This document shows positions 1 to 7,625 of a stretch of DNA of 64,000 bases, piece after piece. The stretch is from Bacillus sp. CECT 9360. GTDB taxonomy: Bacteria > Bacillota > Bacilli > Bacillales > DSM-1321. A model generated the notes under the pieces. That model made no database searches. It worked only from the letters and a program-made list of their open reading frames with translations, and had not been told where the DNA came from. A program made the translations under genes and the position numbers. Location: NCBI RefSeq assembly GCF_918741275.1, contig NZ_CAKKNA010000007.1:1-64000 (forward strand), in the 5' to 3' direction. Positions within the stretch are counted from its first letter, which is position 1. The number at the start of each line of letters is the position of its first letter.

Positions 1-480
1 CTTTCCGCGGACGAACTGGCAAGCCTCCTCACTCGTACCTCGCTGCGGGGTCTTGCCAGCCCGTTTTTCCGCAGGAGTCTCGCAGATTCCCTTCCCAAAA
101 ACAACATTATCGTTTAACAGAGCCTTTATTTTAAAAACGGATCGCAAAGTATATCTATCATTCAGAAAAAATGTAAAATTTTTCAATCTTAGAAAACGTG
201 CTCACAACAAAGTATCCTATCTAATAATTATAAGTAGACTAATATTATACAGCTACTAAAGACAGAAGTGAGCTAGGTAAAAATAAGACAAATATAAATT
301 TATGGGATAATCCATGCAGTACACGAAATTACAGTCATCCTATATCAGGGAAAAATTCGGTTTCTCTTTAGGAAAAACTCCGACATTTATAAAAAATAAA
401 TTGTTATAGAATATTAAGTAGGATCGAAAGACAACATAGGAAGGGTTTAGTGTTTTACATTGTTGAAAGGTGGCATCATT
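1..480. other. Gene-free leader with a dispersed-repeat-like GC-rich segment
   Basis: No credible gene is seen before the TTG at 481. Positions 1 to about 90 are much richer in G and C than the AT-rich stretch that follows. They carry the phrases CTTTCCGCGG, GCGGGGTCTTGCCAGC and CCGCAGGAGTCTCGCAG. I recall very similar wording as a dispersed intergenic repeat in many Bacillus genomes, but I see no second copy in this window. The rest (about 100-450) is AT-rich with no clear hairpin or operator. Confidence 0.4.
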
Positions 481-972
481 TTGTACAATTCAATCGTTAA
501 AACAATCCCCAACCTATTTACGATGGGAAATTTATTATGCGGTGTTTTCTCGATCACTGCAAATATGAATGGATTTTTAAGAGTAGCGGCCATGCTAATA
601 TTCCTCGCCGCCTTTTTAGATTTGCTGGACGGACGCATTGCCAGGAGGTTAAAAGTAGATAGTGAATTAGGGGTGGGTTTGGACTCCTTAGCGGACATTA
701 TTAGCTTTGGTGTTGCGCCTATCTTAATATTCTATACATTGACGTCACATTCCTGGTTAACCTCATTTGCTTTTATGATTTATCCAACAATGGGGGCACT
801 GAGGTTAGCGAGATTTAATGCTAAGCCGACATCAGGTTATTTCAGCGGGATACCGATCACATTTGCAGGGCTGGTTATGTCGGGAATGGGGGCTGTTCTC
901 TACAGCAATCCATACATTACGATTGCTCTTTCTTTATTGATGGTGAGTCCGGTCAAAGTAAAAAAACTTTAG
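481..972 (+). CDS. pssA: CDP-diacylglycerol--serine O-phosphatidyltransferase
   Basis: Membrane enzyme that joins CDP-diacylglycerol and serine to make phosphatidylserine, the precursor of phosphatidylethanolamine. The CDP-alcohol phosphotransferase signature DG(x2)AR(x8)G(x3)D(x3)D is complete around residues 45-72 (DGRIAR...G...DSLAD). Several hydrophobic segments follow, and the pattern is close to B. subtilis PssA, which has a similar length. I chose the TTG at 481 because AAAGGTGG lies 8 bases before it; an in-frame TTG at 460 has no good ribosome site. The C-terminus (LMVSPVKVKKL) is a little shorter than I expect for the family, so a small terminal truncation is possible. The gene stands alone. 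Confidence 0.85.
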   Translation: MYNSIVKTIPNLFTMGNLLCGVFSITANMNGFLRVAAMLIFLAAFLDLLDGRIARRLKVDSELGVGLDSLADIISFGVAPILIFYTLTSHSWLTSFAFMIYPTMGALRLARFNAKPTSGYFSGIPITFAGLVMSGMGAVLYSNPYITIALSLLMVSPVKVKKL

Positions 973-1132
973 GAATTTCAGTATCAATTTCCTTTCGATA
1001 ATTTTCGACAAAATTTTCAGGGACTTTCTCCTCAGAGAATCAGGGAATTCCCCTAGATACAGTATTGTTAAATTCTTGTAGTCTTAACTTTATATTCATG
1101 TTTTTACAACTTAATCGTTTGGGGGACTTACA

Positions 1133-2821
1133 TTGAAACTTTCATTAGGAAAAAAACTGATTTTCGGGTTTCTAACTGTTGCCATCATGCTGGGGGTCAT
1201 AAGTGGGATATTCTATTATTCTTTGATTAAGACCGATCGTGCTTATTCGGACCTGATTGACAGGAGAGCGGCCATTGCATTAAACGCCAAGGACATGCAG
1301 GCCAAATCTTTGGAACAAACTACTAACTTGCGTGGGTACATAATAACTGGAGAAACACAATTTCTCGATAATTTGAAAGCTGCAAATTCCGATATGGTTG
1401 AATTGATTAACAAAACAAGCCAAATGGTTCAGACGGAAGATAACCGAAAAACACTAAGAGAACTTGAAGATTTAAATGCACAATTTCGTACGAAATATGA
1501 ACAGTTACTGGACATGCCCCAGGATGACAAACAAGCGCTTGCAGATTTTTTTATCAAAGAAATTTATCCTACCGGCAAAAAACTGTCTCCAAAAGCTAAC
1601 ATTATTTCCGAACGACAAAGAGAAACGATGGATACAGTTTCCCAAGAAACAAGCGATCAGGTGGATTCTTCCATTGTTTTGGTAACGGTACTCAGCATAA
1701 TCGCATTCATTGCTGCCATATTAATTGGAGTTGTTCTTACCAGGATAATTTCACGTCCGGTCCAAACGGTTTCACAGGCGCTCACCCAGGTGGCTGAAGG
1801 AGACCTTACAGTAGAAGAAATGAAGGTTAAATCACAAGATGAAATTGGCGACCTTACGGCCGCCACAAATAAGATGGTCTATGATTTACGTGCAATCCTT
1901 TCGCAAGTGAGGGATGCGGCCATCCAGGTGGCAGCATCTTCCGAAGAATTGACTGCGAGTGCGGAACAAACGACAAAGGCGACAGAGCAAATTGCCTCCG
2001 CAACCGGGGAGTTAGCAGCAGGTACAGAGGACCAAATGAAGTCTGTGAGCGATACCGCTACTGCAGTCAATCAGATGTCAGCTGGAATTGAACAAATTGC
2101 CGTAAATAGTGAGGAAGTCTCGAGTCTTGCAGAAAACGCGTCACACGCGTCCTCTGAAGGTATACAAGCAGTAGATTCAGTACGGGTGCAAATGAATGAT
2201 ATTAAAACGGCTGTCCAAGAAACAGCTGCTATTATTACATTACTTGGCAACCACTCCAAAGAAATAGGGTCCATTGTGGACATGATTACCCAAATTGCCA
2301 GCCAGACGAATCTGCTTGCTTTGAATGCGGCGATCGAGGCAGCCCGTGCCGGTGAATCAGGACGGGGATTCGCGGTAGTGGCTGATGAAGTAAGGAACCT
2401 CGCCGAAGAATCGGCTAATTCAGCGAAGCAAATTTCGGGATTGATTGGAGAAATTCAAAAAGAAACCGAAAATGCCGTGGCTTCCATGAACCGCGGAACG
2501 GAAAAAGTGGAAGAGGGGGTTTCTGTCACCGAACAGGTGAGTGACGCATTCTCGGTAATAGAGACGGCAGTGTCAAGTGTTACCGGTAAGGTACAAGAGG
2601 TTGCTGCTTCCGTACAGCAAATATCAGCAGGCAGCCAACTGATCGTGGATTCGATGGATACCGTCAACCGAACAGCGATGGAAAGTGCCTCAGTGAGCCA
2701 GCAAACGGCATCCGCAAGCCAGGAATCCTTGGCAACAATGGAAGAAGTCTCATCATCCGCACAAGCGTTATCCCATCTTGCAGAGAATCTGCAGTTGACA
2801 TTGACGAAATTCAAGATTTAA
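1133..2821 (+). CDS. Methyl-accepting chemotaxis protein
   Basis: Transmembrane chemoreceptor of 562 residues. It has a short cytoplasmic start, TM1 near residues 9-30, an extracellular four-helix-bundle-type sensor of about 145 residues, TM2 near 178-203, a HAMP domain to about 256, and a long signalling coiled coil. The conserved hairpin tip that binds CheW/CheA is plain ([20 protein letters not shown], followed by [18 protein letters not shown]). It starts at TTG with GGGGGA 8 bases upstream. The ligand cannot be read from the sequence. No other chemotaxis gene is nearby, so it is an orphan receptor. Confidence 0.93.
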   Translation: MKLSLGKKLIFGFLTVAIMLGVISGIFYYSLIKTDRAYSDLIDRRAAIALNAKDMQAKSLEQTTNLRGYIITGETQFLDNLKAANSDMVELINKTSQMVQTEDNRKTLRELEDLNAQFRTKYEQLLDMPQDDKQALADFFIKEIYPTGKKLSPKANIISERQRETMDTVSQETSDQVDSSIVLVTVLSIIAFIAAILIGVVLTRIISRPVQTVSQALTQVAEGDLTVEEMKVKSQDEIGDLTAATNKMVYDLRAILSQVRDAAIQVAASSEELTASAEQTTKATEQIASATGELAAGTEDQMKSVSDTATAVNQMSAGIEQIAVNSEEVSSLAENASHASSEGIQAVDSVRVQMNDIKTAVQETAAIITLLGNHSKEIGSIVDMITQIASQTNLLALNAAIEAARAGESGRGFAVVADEVRNLAEESANSAKQISGLIGEIQKETENAVASMNRGTEKVEEGVSVTEQVSDAFSVIETAVSSVTGKVQEVAASVQQISAGSQLIVDSMDTVNRTAMESASVSQQTASASQESLATMEEVSSSAQALSHLAENLQLTLTKFKI

Positions 2822-2851
2822 TTTAAGTGTTATAAATACCTATAGGGAAAG

Positions 2852-2877
2852 GCTGCCGGAGTTTCTCCGACAGCTTT
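2852..2877 (+). terminator. Terminator after the chemoreceptor gene
   Basis: GCTGCCGGAG and CTCCGACAGC form a stem with one mismatch around a TTT loop. The U tract after it is short, so it is a moderate terminator. Confidence 0.5.
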
Positions 2878-2960
2878 AATCTGTTAGTCCCGACCACTTT
2901 ATTATTCGGACTCTTTCACTAGGAATGATATAATGTGATATTAGATTGTTTAAAAAATTC

Positions 2961-2989
2961 TTGCAATTCAAAATGTAACCGATTACTAT
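2961..2989 (+). promoter_or_regulatory. Promoter with overlapping LacI-type operator (sugar-island site 1)
   Basis: TTGCAA (2961-2966), a 17-base spacer and TACTAT (2984-2989) resemble a SigA promoter. The spacer and -10 region contain TGTAACCGATTACT (2974-2987), one base from a 14-bp palindrome with a central CG. The same -35, spacing and operator recur at 6382-6410. The site also satisfies the loose CcpA cre consensus, so CcpA and a dedicated LacI-family repressor are both possible. Confidence 0.6.
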
Positions 2990-3070
2990 AAATTTAAAGG
3001 TTTAGTTTTATAGTTCTAACTACTTACTACTTCCTTTATTTTATTAATCAGTTTTAGTAAAAGAAAATTT

Positions 3071-3085
3071 GTTGTATCATACAAC
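3071..3085. promoter_or_regulatory. 15-bp palindrome GTTGTATCATACAAC
   Basis: Perfect 7-bp arms flank a single central C. It lies 7 bases before the second operator at 3093. The form resembles GntR-family operators (short TTGTAT/ATACAA arms). No GntR gene is in the window. Confidence 0.4.
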
Positions 3086-3092
3086 GCAAAAA

Positions 3093-3106
3093 TGTAACCG
3101 ATTACA
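3093..3106. promoter_or_regulatory. LacI-type operator, sugar-island site 2
   Basis: TGTAACCGATTACA, a palindrome apart from one central pair, 119 bp downstream of the 2974 site. Two operators flanking a promoter start suggest repression by DNA looping. Confidence 0.6.
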
Positions 3107-3481
3107 TATTTAATTTTTAAAATGATTTTATTCTTATAGGAGGTGATTACGGAATTGAAGTGTTAAAAGAAACTTTCCATATCATTTCAAGTTAGAGGGG
3201 GAATGATTTTAAGAGATTAAAAGAAACCACTAAGGAAGTGATTACCCATTTGCAGCATTCATTTCGTAAAGGGGATCCTATTAACTTCGATATGGATTAG
3301 CAGATAGTGAAAGAAAAATAAAGTGGTCTATCTAGACTATAATTTTTAAAGGAAGTTTTTGGCCATACAAATATAAAATGTTGAGCTTAAATCCACAAAA
3401 GGAAACAGAGCTTAGCCACTAATTTCTTGTATTTTCATGAATAAAGTTTGAGTTTATTTGTTTAATAACTGGAGGGGTTAT
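3107..3481 (+). other. Long leader with a possible decayed reading frame
   Basis: There is no intact gene. AGGAGGTGATTACGG at 3138-3152 looks like a strong ribosome site but is followed only by a very short frame. Between the stop at 3193 and the TAG at 3298 one frame stays open for 34 codons with protein-like content (KETTKEVITHLQHSF, then RKGDPINFDMD) but has no start. It may be the last part of a lost gene. I do not recognise a family. Confidence 0.3.
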
Positions 3482-4654
3482 ATGAAGAAGTTATTTTCGG
3501 TATTGTCCATTGTCATGATAATTACAGTATTAGCACTAGTTGGATGCAGCCAGGGAAGTTCAACTGGCTCTGAAGGAGAAAAGAACTCGATGCCAAAAGA
3601 AGCCGCTGCCACATCGGGACCTTTAACAATAAATAAGGAATTACCGAGTGATCAGGAAATACTTAGTAAAGGTCCGCATGGGGAAACTGCAGTATCAGCA
3701 AAAACATTAGAACTATCAGAACAAGATCTGGAGGAGATTAAAAAAGGCAAATATACTGCTGCATTAGTAATGCATTACGCCGGTAACGATTGGGCAAAAG
3801 CGCAAATCGATGGCTTAAAAGCGTCCTTCAAAAGAATGGGCATCAAAGTCGTAGCAACTACGGACGCACAATTTAAAGCAGAAAAACAGGTTTCAGATAT
3901 TGAAACGGTCTTAGCGAAAAAGCCTGATCTTATCGTCAGTATTCCAGTGGATCCTGTTTCTACAGCAAGTGCATTTAAGAAAGCAGCAGAAGCCGGCGTC
4001 AAACTCGTGTTTATGGATAATACACCAAGTGGTTTAGAAGCAGGTAAGGATTATGTAAGTGTAGTTTCTGCTGATAACTATGGAAACGGCGTGGCTGCAG
4101 CAGATATTATGGCTGAAAAACTGAACAAAAAAGGTAAAATCGGAATGATCTTTCATGAAGCTGACTTCTTTGTAACAAAACAACGAACAGATGCATTTGA
4201 GCAAACCTTAAAGGACAAGTATCCTGATATGAAAATTGTTGCACGTGGCGGCATTACAGATCCGAATCAGGGTGAGAAAGTTGCTTCAGGTATGTTGACA
4301 AGAAATCCTGATTTAGATGGTATCTTTGTTGTTTGGGATGTACCGGCTGAGGGGGCGTTAGCAGCTGTTAGATCTGCGGGAAAAGAAGATATTGTAATTA
4401 CTACAATTGACCTAGGAACAAATGTTGCTTTGGACATTGCTTCCGACGGACCAATAAAGGGACTAGGCGCACAGCTGCCATACGACCAGGGAATCGCAGA
4501 GGCTATTCTGGCAGGATATGCTTTACTGGGGAAAGAAACACCACCGTATGTTGCAGTACCTGCTCTAACTGTAACAAGTGAAAATATTCTAGATGCATGG
4601 AAACTTGTGTACCATACAGAAGCTCCTGACACAATTCAAAATGCGGTAAAGTAA
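3482..4654 (+). CDS. Sugar-binding lipoprotein of an ABC transporter (periplasmic-binding LacI-like fold)
   Basis: Exported substrate-binding protein of 390 residues. The signal peptide ends in a lipobox (LVGC at about residues 16-19), so it is lipid-anchored outside the membrane. The mature part follows the ribose/galactose/inositol-binding fold: a repeated Rossmann-like core, with VFMDNTPSG, GMIFHEADFF and DGIFVVWDVPAEGAL typical of hinge and pocket segments. The start is ATG 3482 behind GGAGGGG. It lies downstream of paired operators and just before a levoglucosan-dehydrogenase-like gene, which suggests a related sugar ligand. Oddly, no ATPase or permease gene accompanies it; the only sugar porter in the island is an MFS protein. 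Confidence 0.8.
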   Translation: MKKLFSVLSIVMIITVLALVGCSQGSSTGSEGEKNSMPKEAAATSGPLTINKELPSDQEILSKGPHGETAVSAKTLELSEQDLEEIKKGKYTAALVMHYAGNDWAKAQIDGLKASFKRMGIKVVATTDAQFKAEKQVSDIETVLAKKPDLIVSIPVDPVSTASAFKKAAEAGVKLVFMDNTPSGLEAGKDYVSVVSADNYGNGVAAADIMAEKLNKKGKIGMIFHEADFFVTKQRTDAFEQTLKDKYPDMKIVARGGITDPNQGEKVASGMLTRNPDLDGIFVVWDVPAEGALAAVRSAGKEDIVITTIDLGTNVALDIASDGPIKGLGAQLPYDQGIAEAILAGYALLGKETPPYVAVPALTVTSENILDAWKLVYHTEAPDTIQNAVK

Positions 4655-4695
4655 TCTTCACTCAATCCTGAATCTTATAAATAGGAGGGACAAGC

Positions 4696-5880
4696 ATGAA
4701 AAAATTAAACATAGGAATGATTGGCGGAGGTTTTATGGGAAAAGCGCATGCTCTTGCATATGCCGGGATGCCCATGTTTTTTTGGCCGGCTCCGGCAATC
4801 CCCCATCGCCACACTGTAGTGGATGTGACGGATGAACTAGCCAAGGATGCCGCGCTTCGTCTCGGATTCGACAATTATTCTACTGATTGGAGAGCGGTAG
4901 TGGAAGATCCAAACATCGATATCATCGATATTGTTACTCCAAATGATTCACATGCTGAGATTGCTATTGCTGCTGCAAAGGCGGGAAAGCATGTTATTTC
5001 AGAAAAGCCTTTAGCTAGGGATGCGAATGAAGCAAAAACAATGCTAGACGCTGTAAAGGAAGCTGGAGTCAAGCATATGGTGGCTTTTAATTACAGAAGA
5101 ACACCAGCGGTTGCTTTAGCCAAAAAATATATTGAAGAAGGAAGAATTGGAAAGATATTAAACTTCCGGGGAACTTACCTTCAAGATTGGTCTGCAGACC
5201 CAAATTCACCATTATCGTGGCGCTTCCAGAAAAAAATTGCTGGTTCCGGAGCATTAGGAGATATCGGAACACACGTAATCGACTTTGCCCGTCATCTAGT
5301 TGGTGAGATAACGGATGTCAATGCAATGACAAGGACGTGGATTCCTGAAAGACCAATGCAGACAGGAGGTGTAGATAAATTAGGTACCGTAAAAAGTTCT
5401 GAGGATGTCCCTAAGAGTGCTGTAGACGTAGACGATGAGTTTACTACAATGGTAAAGTTTGCAAATGGGGCGATTGGAAGCATTGAGGCAACACGTAATG
5501 CATGGGGACGAAACAATTTCTTAACTTTTGAAATTCATGGCGATAAAGGTTCCATATGCTTTAACTACGAGCGCCGTGATGAACTTCAAGTATGTTTCTC
5601 TGACGATCCGGGAGATGCCAAAGGATTCAGAACAGTTTATACCGGACCAGCCCACCCATACGGAGAAGGTTTATGGCCAATTCCAGCGTTAGGAATCGGT
5701 TACGGAGAAACCAAAATAATCGAAACTTATGATTTTCTTAAATCTATTACAGAAGACATATCGGTTTCACCAGACTTTAATGATGGATACCAGATTGCCG
5801 TTATTTCTGATGCTATCCTTGAGTCTGCTGAAAAAGGTGCATGGGTAAATTTGCAAGAAAACCTAGTAGTTTCAAAATAA
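4696..5880 (+). CDS. Gfo/Idh/MocA dehydrogenase, levoglucosan dehydrogenase-like (copy 1)
   Basis: NAD-dependent sugar dehydrogenase of 394 residues. The N-terminal Rossmann motif is GMIGGGFMGKAH (7-18). The catalytic Lys is in SEKPLAR (K104), and the catalytic Asp/His pair is in GDIGTHVID (D189, H193). The stretches MPMFFWPAPAIP and GTYLQDWSADPNSPLSWRF match what I recall of bacterial levoglucosan dehydrogenase (LgdA), which oxidises the C3 hydroxyl of the anhydrosugar. It starts at ATG behind AGGAGGG, 41 bases after the binding-protein gene, so the two are probably one transcript. A second copy lies at 7626-8807. Substrate is inferred; myo- or scyllo-inositol or another glycoside is the main alternative. 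Confidence 0.8.
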   Translation: MKKLNIGMIGGGFMGKAHALAYAGMPMFFWPAPAIPHRHTVVDVTDELAKDAALRLGFDNYSTDWRAVVEDPNIDIIDIVTPNDSHAEIAIAAAKAGKHVISEKPLARDANEAKTMLDAVKEAGVKHMVAFNYRRTPAVALAKKYIEEGRIGKILNFRGTYLQDWSADPNSPLSWRFQKKIAGSGALGDIGTHVIDFARHLVGEITDVNAMTRTWIPERPMQTGGVDKLGTVKSSEDVPKSAVDVDDEFTTMVKFANGAIGSIEATRNAWGRNNFLTFEIHGDKGSICFNYERRDELQVCFSDDPGDAKGFRTVYTGPAHPYGEGLWPIPALGIGYGETKIIETYDFLKSITEDISVSPDFNDGYQIAVISDAILESAEKGAWVNLQENLVVSK

Positions 5881-5914
5881 AATCAATTAAAAGATGACTT
5901 TATTTTACGGCTAA

Positions 5915-5978
5915 TATCCCCTATATAGTAGACAGTAAAAAGAAAGTGTTACATTGTCTACTATAATGGGGATTTTTT
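5915..5978 (+). terminator. Long hairpin with T6, terminator and possible insertion-element end
   Basis: The arms 5915-5935 and 5953-5973 match at 19 of 21 positions (ATCCCC...TAGTAGACA against TGTCTACTA...GGGGAT), with a loop of about 17 bases and a T6 tail. The long AT-containing arms, followed by the transposase-like short frame at 5979, look more like joined inverted ends of an insertion element than an ordinary terminator. Confidence 0.6.
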
Positions 5979-6065
5979 ATGGTGAAAATTAGAAATGCAT
6001 ATCCCCTTGCGTTTAAAACAAACGTCTATAAATATGTATATAACTCAAGATGGAAGTTAAATTAA
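5979..6065 (+). pseudogene. Possible remnant of an IS3-type transposase orfA
   Basis: A 28-codon frame (MVKIRNAYPLAFKTNVYKYV, then YNSRWKLN) begins 5 bases after the hairpin arm at 5973. It resembles the usual opening of IS3-family OrfA proteins (basic start, then YxxEFKxKVV). No further transposase sequence follows, so at most it is a vestige. The call rests on a short similarity. Confidence 0.3.
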
Positions 6066-6381
6066 ATTTAAAGAGTTGGGTCGCCTATTCAATACATGAT
6101 TGTAATCGCTCATCAAAAAAAAGGTGGGATTCAAGTGTTAGTGGAAATTTTAATGAAACTATTTTAATTGTCTATTTTATGAACTCCTATATTATTAGAA
6201 TCCTTGTTTTAAAGTCCTTAAATTAATAGCATTAGATTTCTATGCGGAGAGCTTAAATCATGCCATATAGCTAAAATTCTCAGATATCGATGAATCATTC
6301 ATTAGTTAGCTTTAACCACGAATGAAAAATAAGAATAATAGATTGCTTTATAAATTTCGAATAAGTATTAAAAGTTTTAAC
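6066..6381. other. AT-rich intergenic stretch with no recognised feature
   Basis: No open frame of note and no clear hairpin or operator is seen before the promoter at 6382. With the vestige before it, this may be residue of an excised mobile element between the two sugar transcription units. Confidence 0.4.
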
Positions 6382-6410
6382 TTGCAATTCTGAATGTAAT
6401 CGATTACAAT
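6382..6410 (+). promoter_or_regulatory. Promoter with overlapping LacI-type operator (sugar-island site 3)
   Basis: TTGCAA (6382-6387), 17 bases, TACAAT (6405-6410). The operator TGTAATCGATTACA (6395-6408) is a perfect 14-bp palindrome that covers the end of the spacer and part of the -10. The geometry is identical to the promoter at 2961. Confidence 0.65.
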
Positions 6411-6480
6411 AATTCTTGAAAGAGACGAGTTAATATACTGATGAGATGAAGAAACAAAGATTTGTTTTTTTAATAGTTCA

Positions 6481-6494
6481 TGTAATCGATTACA
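6481..6494. promoter_or_regulatory. LacI-type operator, sugar-island site 4
   Basis: A second perfect TGTAATCGATTACA, 86 bp downstream of the 6395 site and about 155 bp before the isomerase-like gene. It mirrors the operator pair upstream of the binding-protein gene. Confidence 0.65.
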
Positions 6495-6648
6495 TATTCT
6501 GTCGTTGTTAGTATAAAACAATTGCTACTCTCCAAGTAAAATAGGCAAGAAATGCAGAAATCCTTTACCTTTTGTGGAGGTGGTTGTGTTCAGAGAAAAT
6601 AGTCTGAAATGCCAAAATACAATGAATCTTAATAATGGAGGGAACAAT

Positions 6649-7464
6649 ATGAAGTTAGGATATCAAACAAACACATGGGGAGGCGTTGTCGGACACCCAG
6701 GAGGAGTAACATCGGTGAAAGACAGCTATTACCTTGCCAATGGTTCTACTGAAGAAGCATTAAAGGATATTAGTGCAGCGGGATATAAGGGCTTTGAATT
6801 ATTTGACGGAAATCTGATGCAATATAAGGAGAAGAAAGAAGAATTCAAGGCATTGATGAAAAATTACTCTCTCGACTTTATCGGAGTTTACACAGGCGGT
6901 AATTTTATTTTCCCGGACATCTTGGAAGAAGAATTGATCAAAATTGAAGATGTAGCATCTTTAGCCTCAGAGTTAGGAGCAGAACATCTTGTAATAGGCG
7001 GCGGGGCAATCCGTGCTAATGGCATTTTAGAAAGCGATTACACTGAGATGGGCAATGCTTTAAATCAAATAGTTGAAATAGCAGAGAAATATAACCTGAT
7101 CGCAAGTTATCACCCACATATGGGTACAAATGTTCAAGCACCTGATCAGTTGGACAAGTTAATGCCATTAACAAAGATTAATTTAGTTCCTGATACGGCC
7201 CATATTGAAGCTGGCGGTGGAGATCCGGTAGAAGTCATTAGGAAATATGTAGATCGCATCAAATATGTCCATTTAAAAGACTATCAAAATGGTGAGTTCT
7301 TGCCGCTTGGAGAAGGACATCAAAAATTTGATGAAATGATTCAAATATTAAATGATGCACAATATGACGGGTGGATCACTGTGGAACTTGATAGCTATCC
7401 CGACCCGAAAAAAGGCGCTGAAATAAGCCATAAATTCCTGTCAAAGCTTGATATTAATAACTAG
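6649..7464 (+). CDS. Sugar phosphate isomerase/epimerase-fold enzyme (LgdB1-like candidate)
   Basis: TIM-barrel enzyme of the AP-endonuclease-2/xylose-isomerase-like superfamily, 271 residues. Metal-site segments of the family are present: HPHMGTNVQ, NLVPDTAHIEAGG, YVHLKDYQ and WITVELDSYPD supply the usual His/Glu/Asp ligands. I chose ATG 6649, behind GGAGGG, over an upstream GTG at 6574 that lacks a good site. In known levoglucosan clusters two enzymes of this superfamily carry out beta-elimination and hydration of the 3-keto sugar; this gene and the one at 10194 occupy those roles by position. It could instead be an inosose-type dehydratase or isomerase. It has its own operator-bearing promoter. 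Confidence 0.75.
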   Translation: MKLGYQTNTWGGVVGHPGGVTSVKDSYYLANGSTEEALKDISAAGYKGFELFDGNLMQYKEKKEEFKALMKNYSLDFIGVYTGGNFIFPDILEEELIKIEDVASLASELGAEHLVIGGGAIRANGILESDYTEMGNALNQIVEIAEKYNLIASYHPHMGTNVQAPDQLDKLMPLTKINLVPDTAHIEAGGGDPVEVIRKYVDRIKYVHLKDYQNGEFLPLGEGHQKFDEMIQILNDAQYDGWITVELDSYPDPKKGAEISHKFLSKLDINN

Positions 7465-7525
7465 AATTCATTTTGTTGGATATCAGCTCACACTCACTGT
7501 TTTAATTACTAGTCTCATATGATTA

Positions 7526-7540
7526 ATGAAAGCGCTTCTA
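7526..7540 (+). promoter_or_regulatory. cre-like CcpA site
   Basis: ATGAAAGCGCTTCTA matches the cre consensus WTGNAANCGNWWNCA except for one position near the end. It lies 86 bases before the second dehydrogenase gene, which fits carbon catabolite repression of a sugar gene. Confidence 0.5.
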
Positions 7541-7625
7541 ATTTGACTTTAGTGATCAGAAGTAGAAGTTTCAACCTAGATACAAAAACTTTTACATGCT
7601 ACTTAATTTGAAGGAGGACATTAAA

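Noticed and set aside
53..259. Open frame at the left edge
   Set aside because: It spans the GC-rich repeat-like element and AT-rich DNA, has no ribosome site, and its composition is not protein-like.
3196..3300. Small gene in the leader of the binding-protein gene
   Set aside because: The frame has no ATG, GTG or TTG start with a ribosome site at its head; kept only as a possible remnant.
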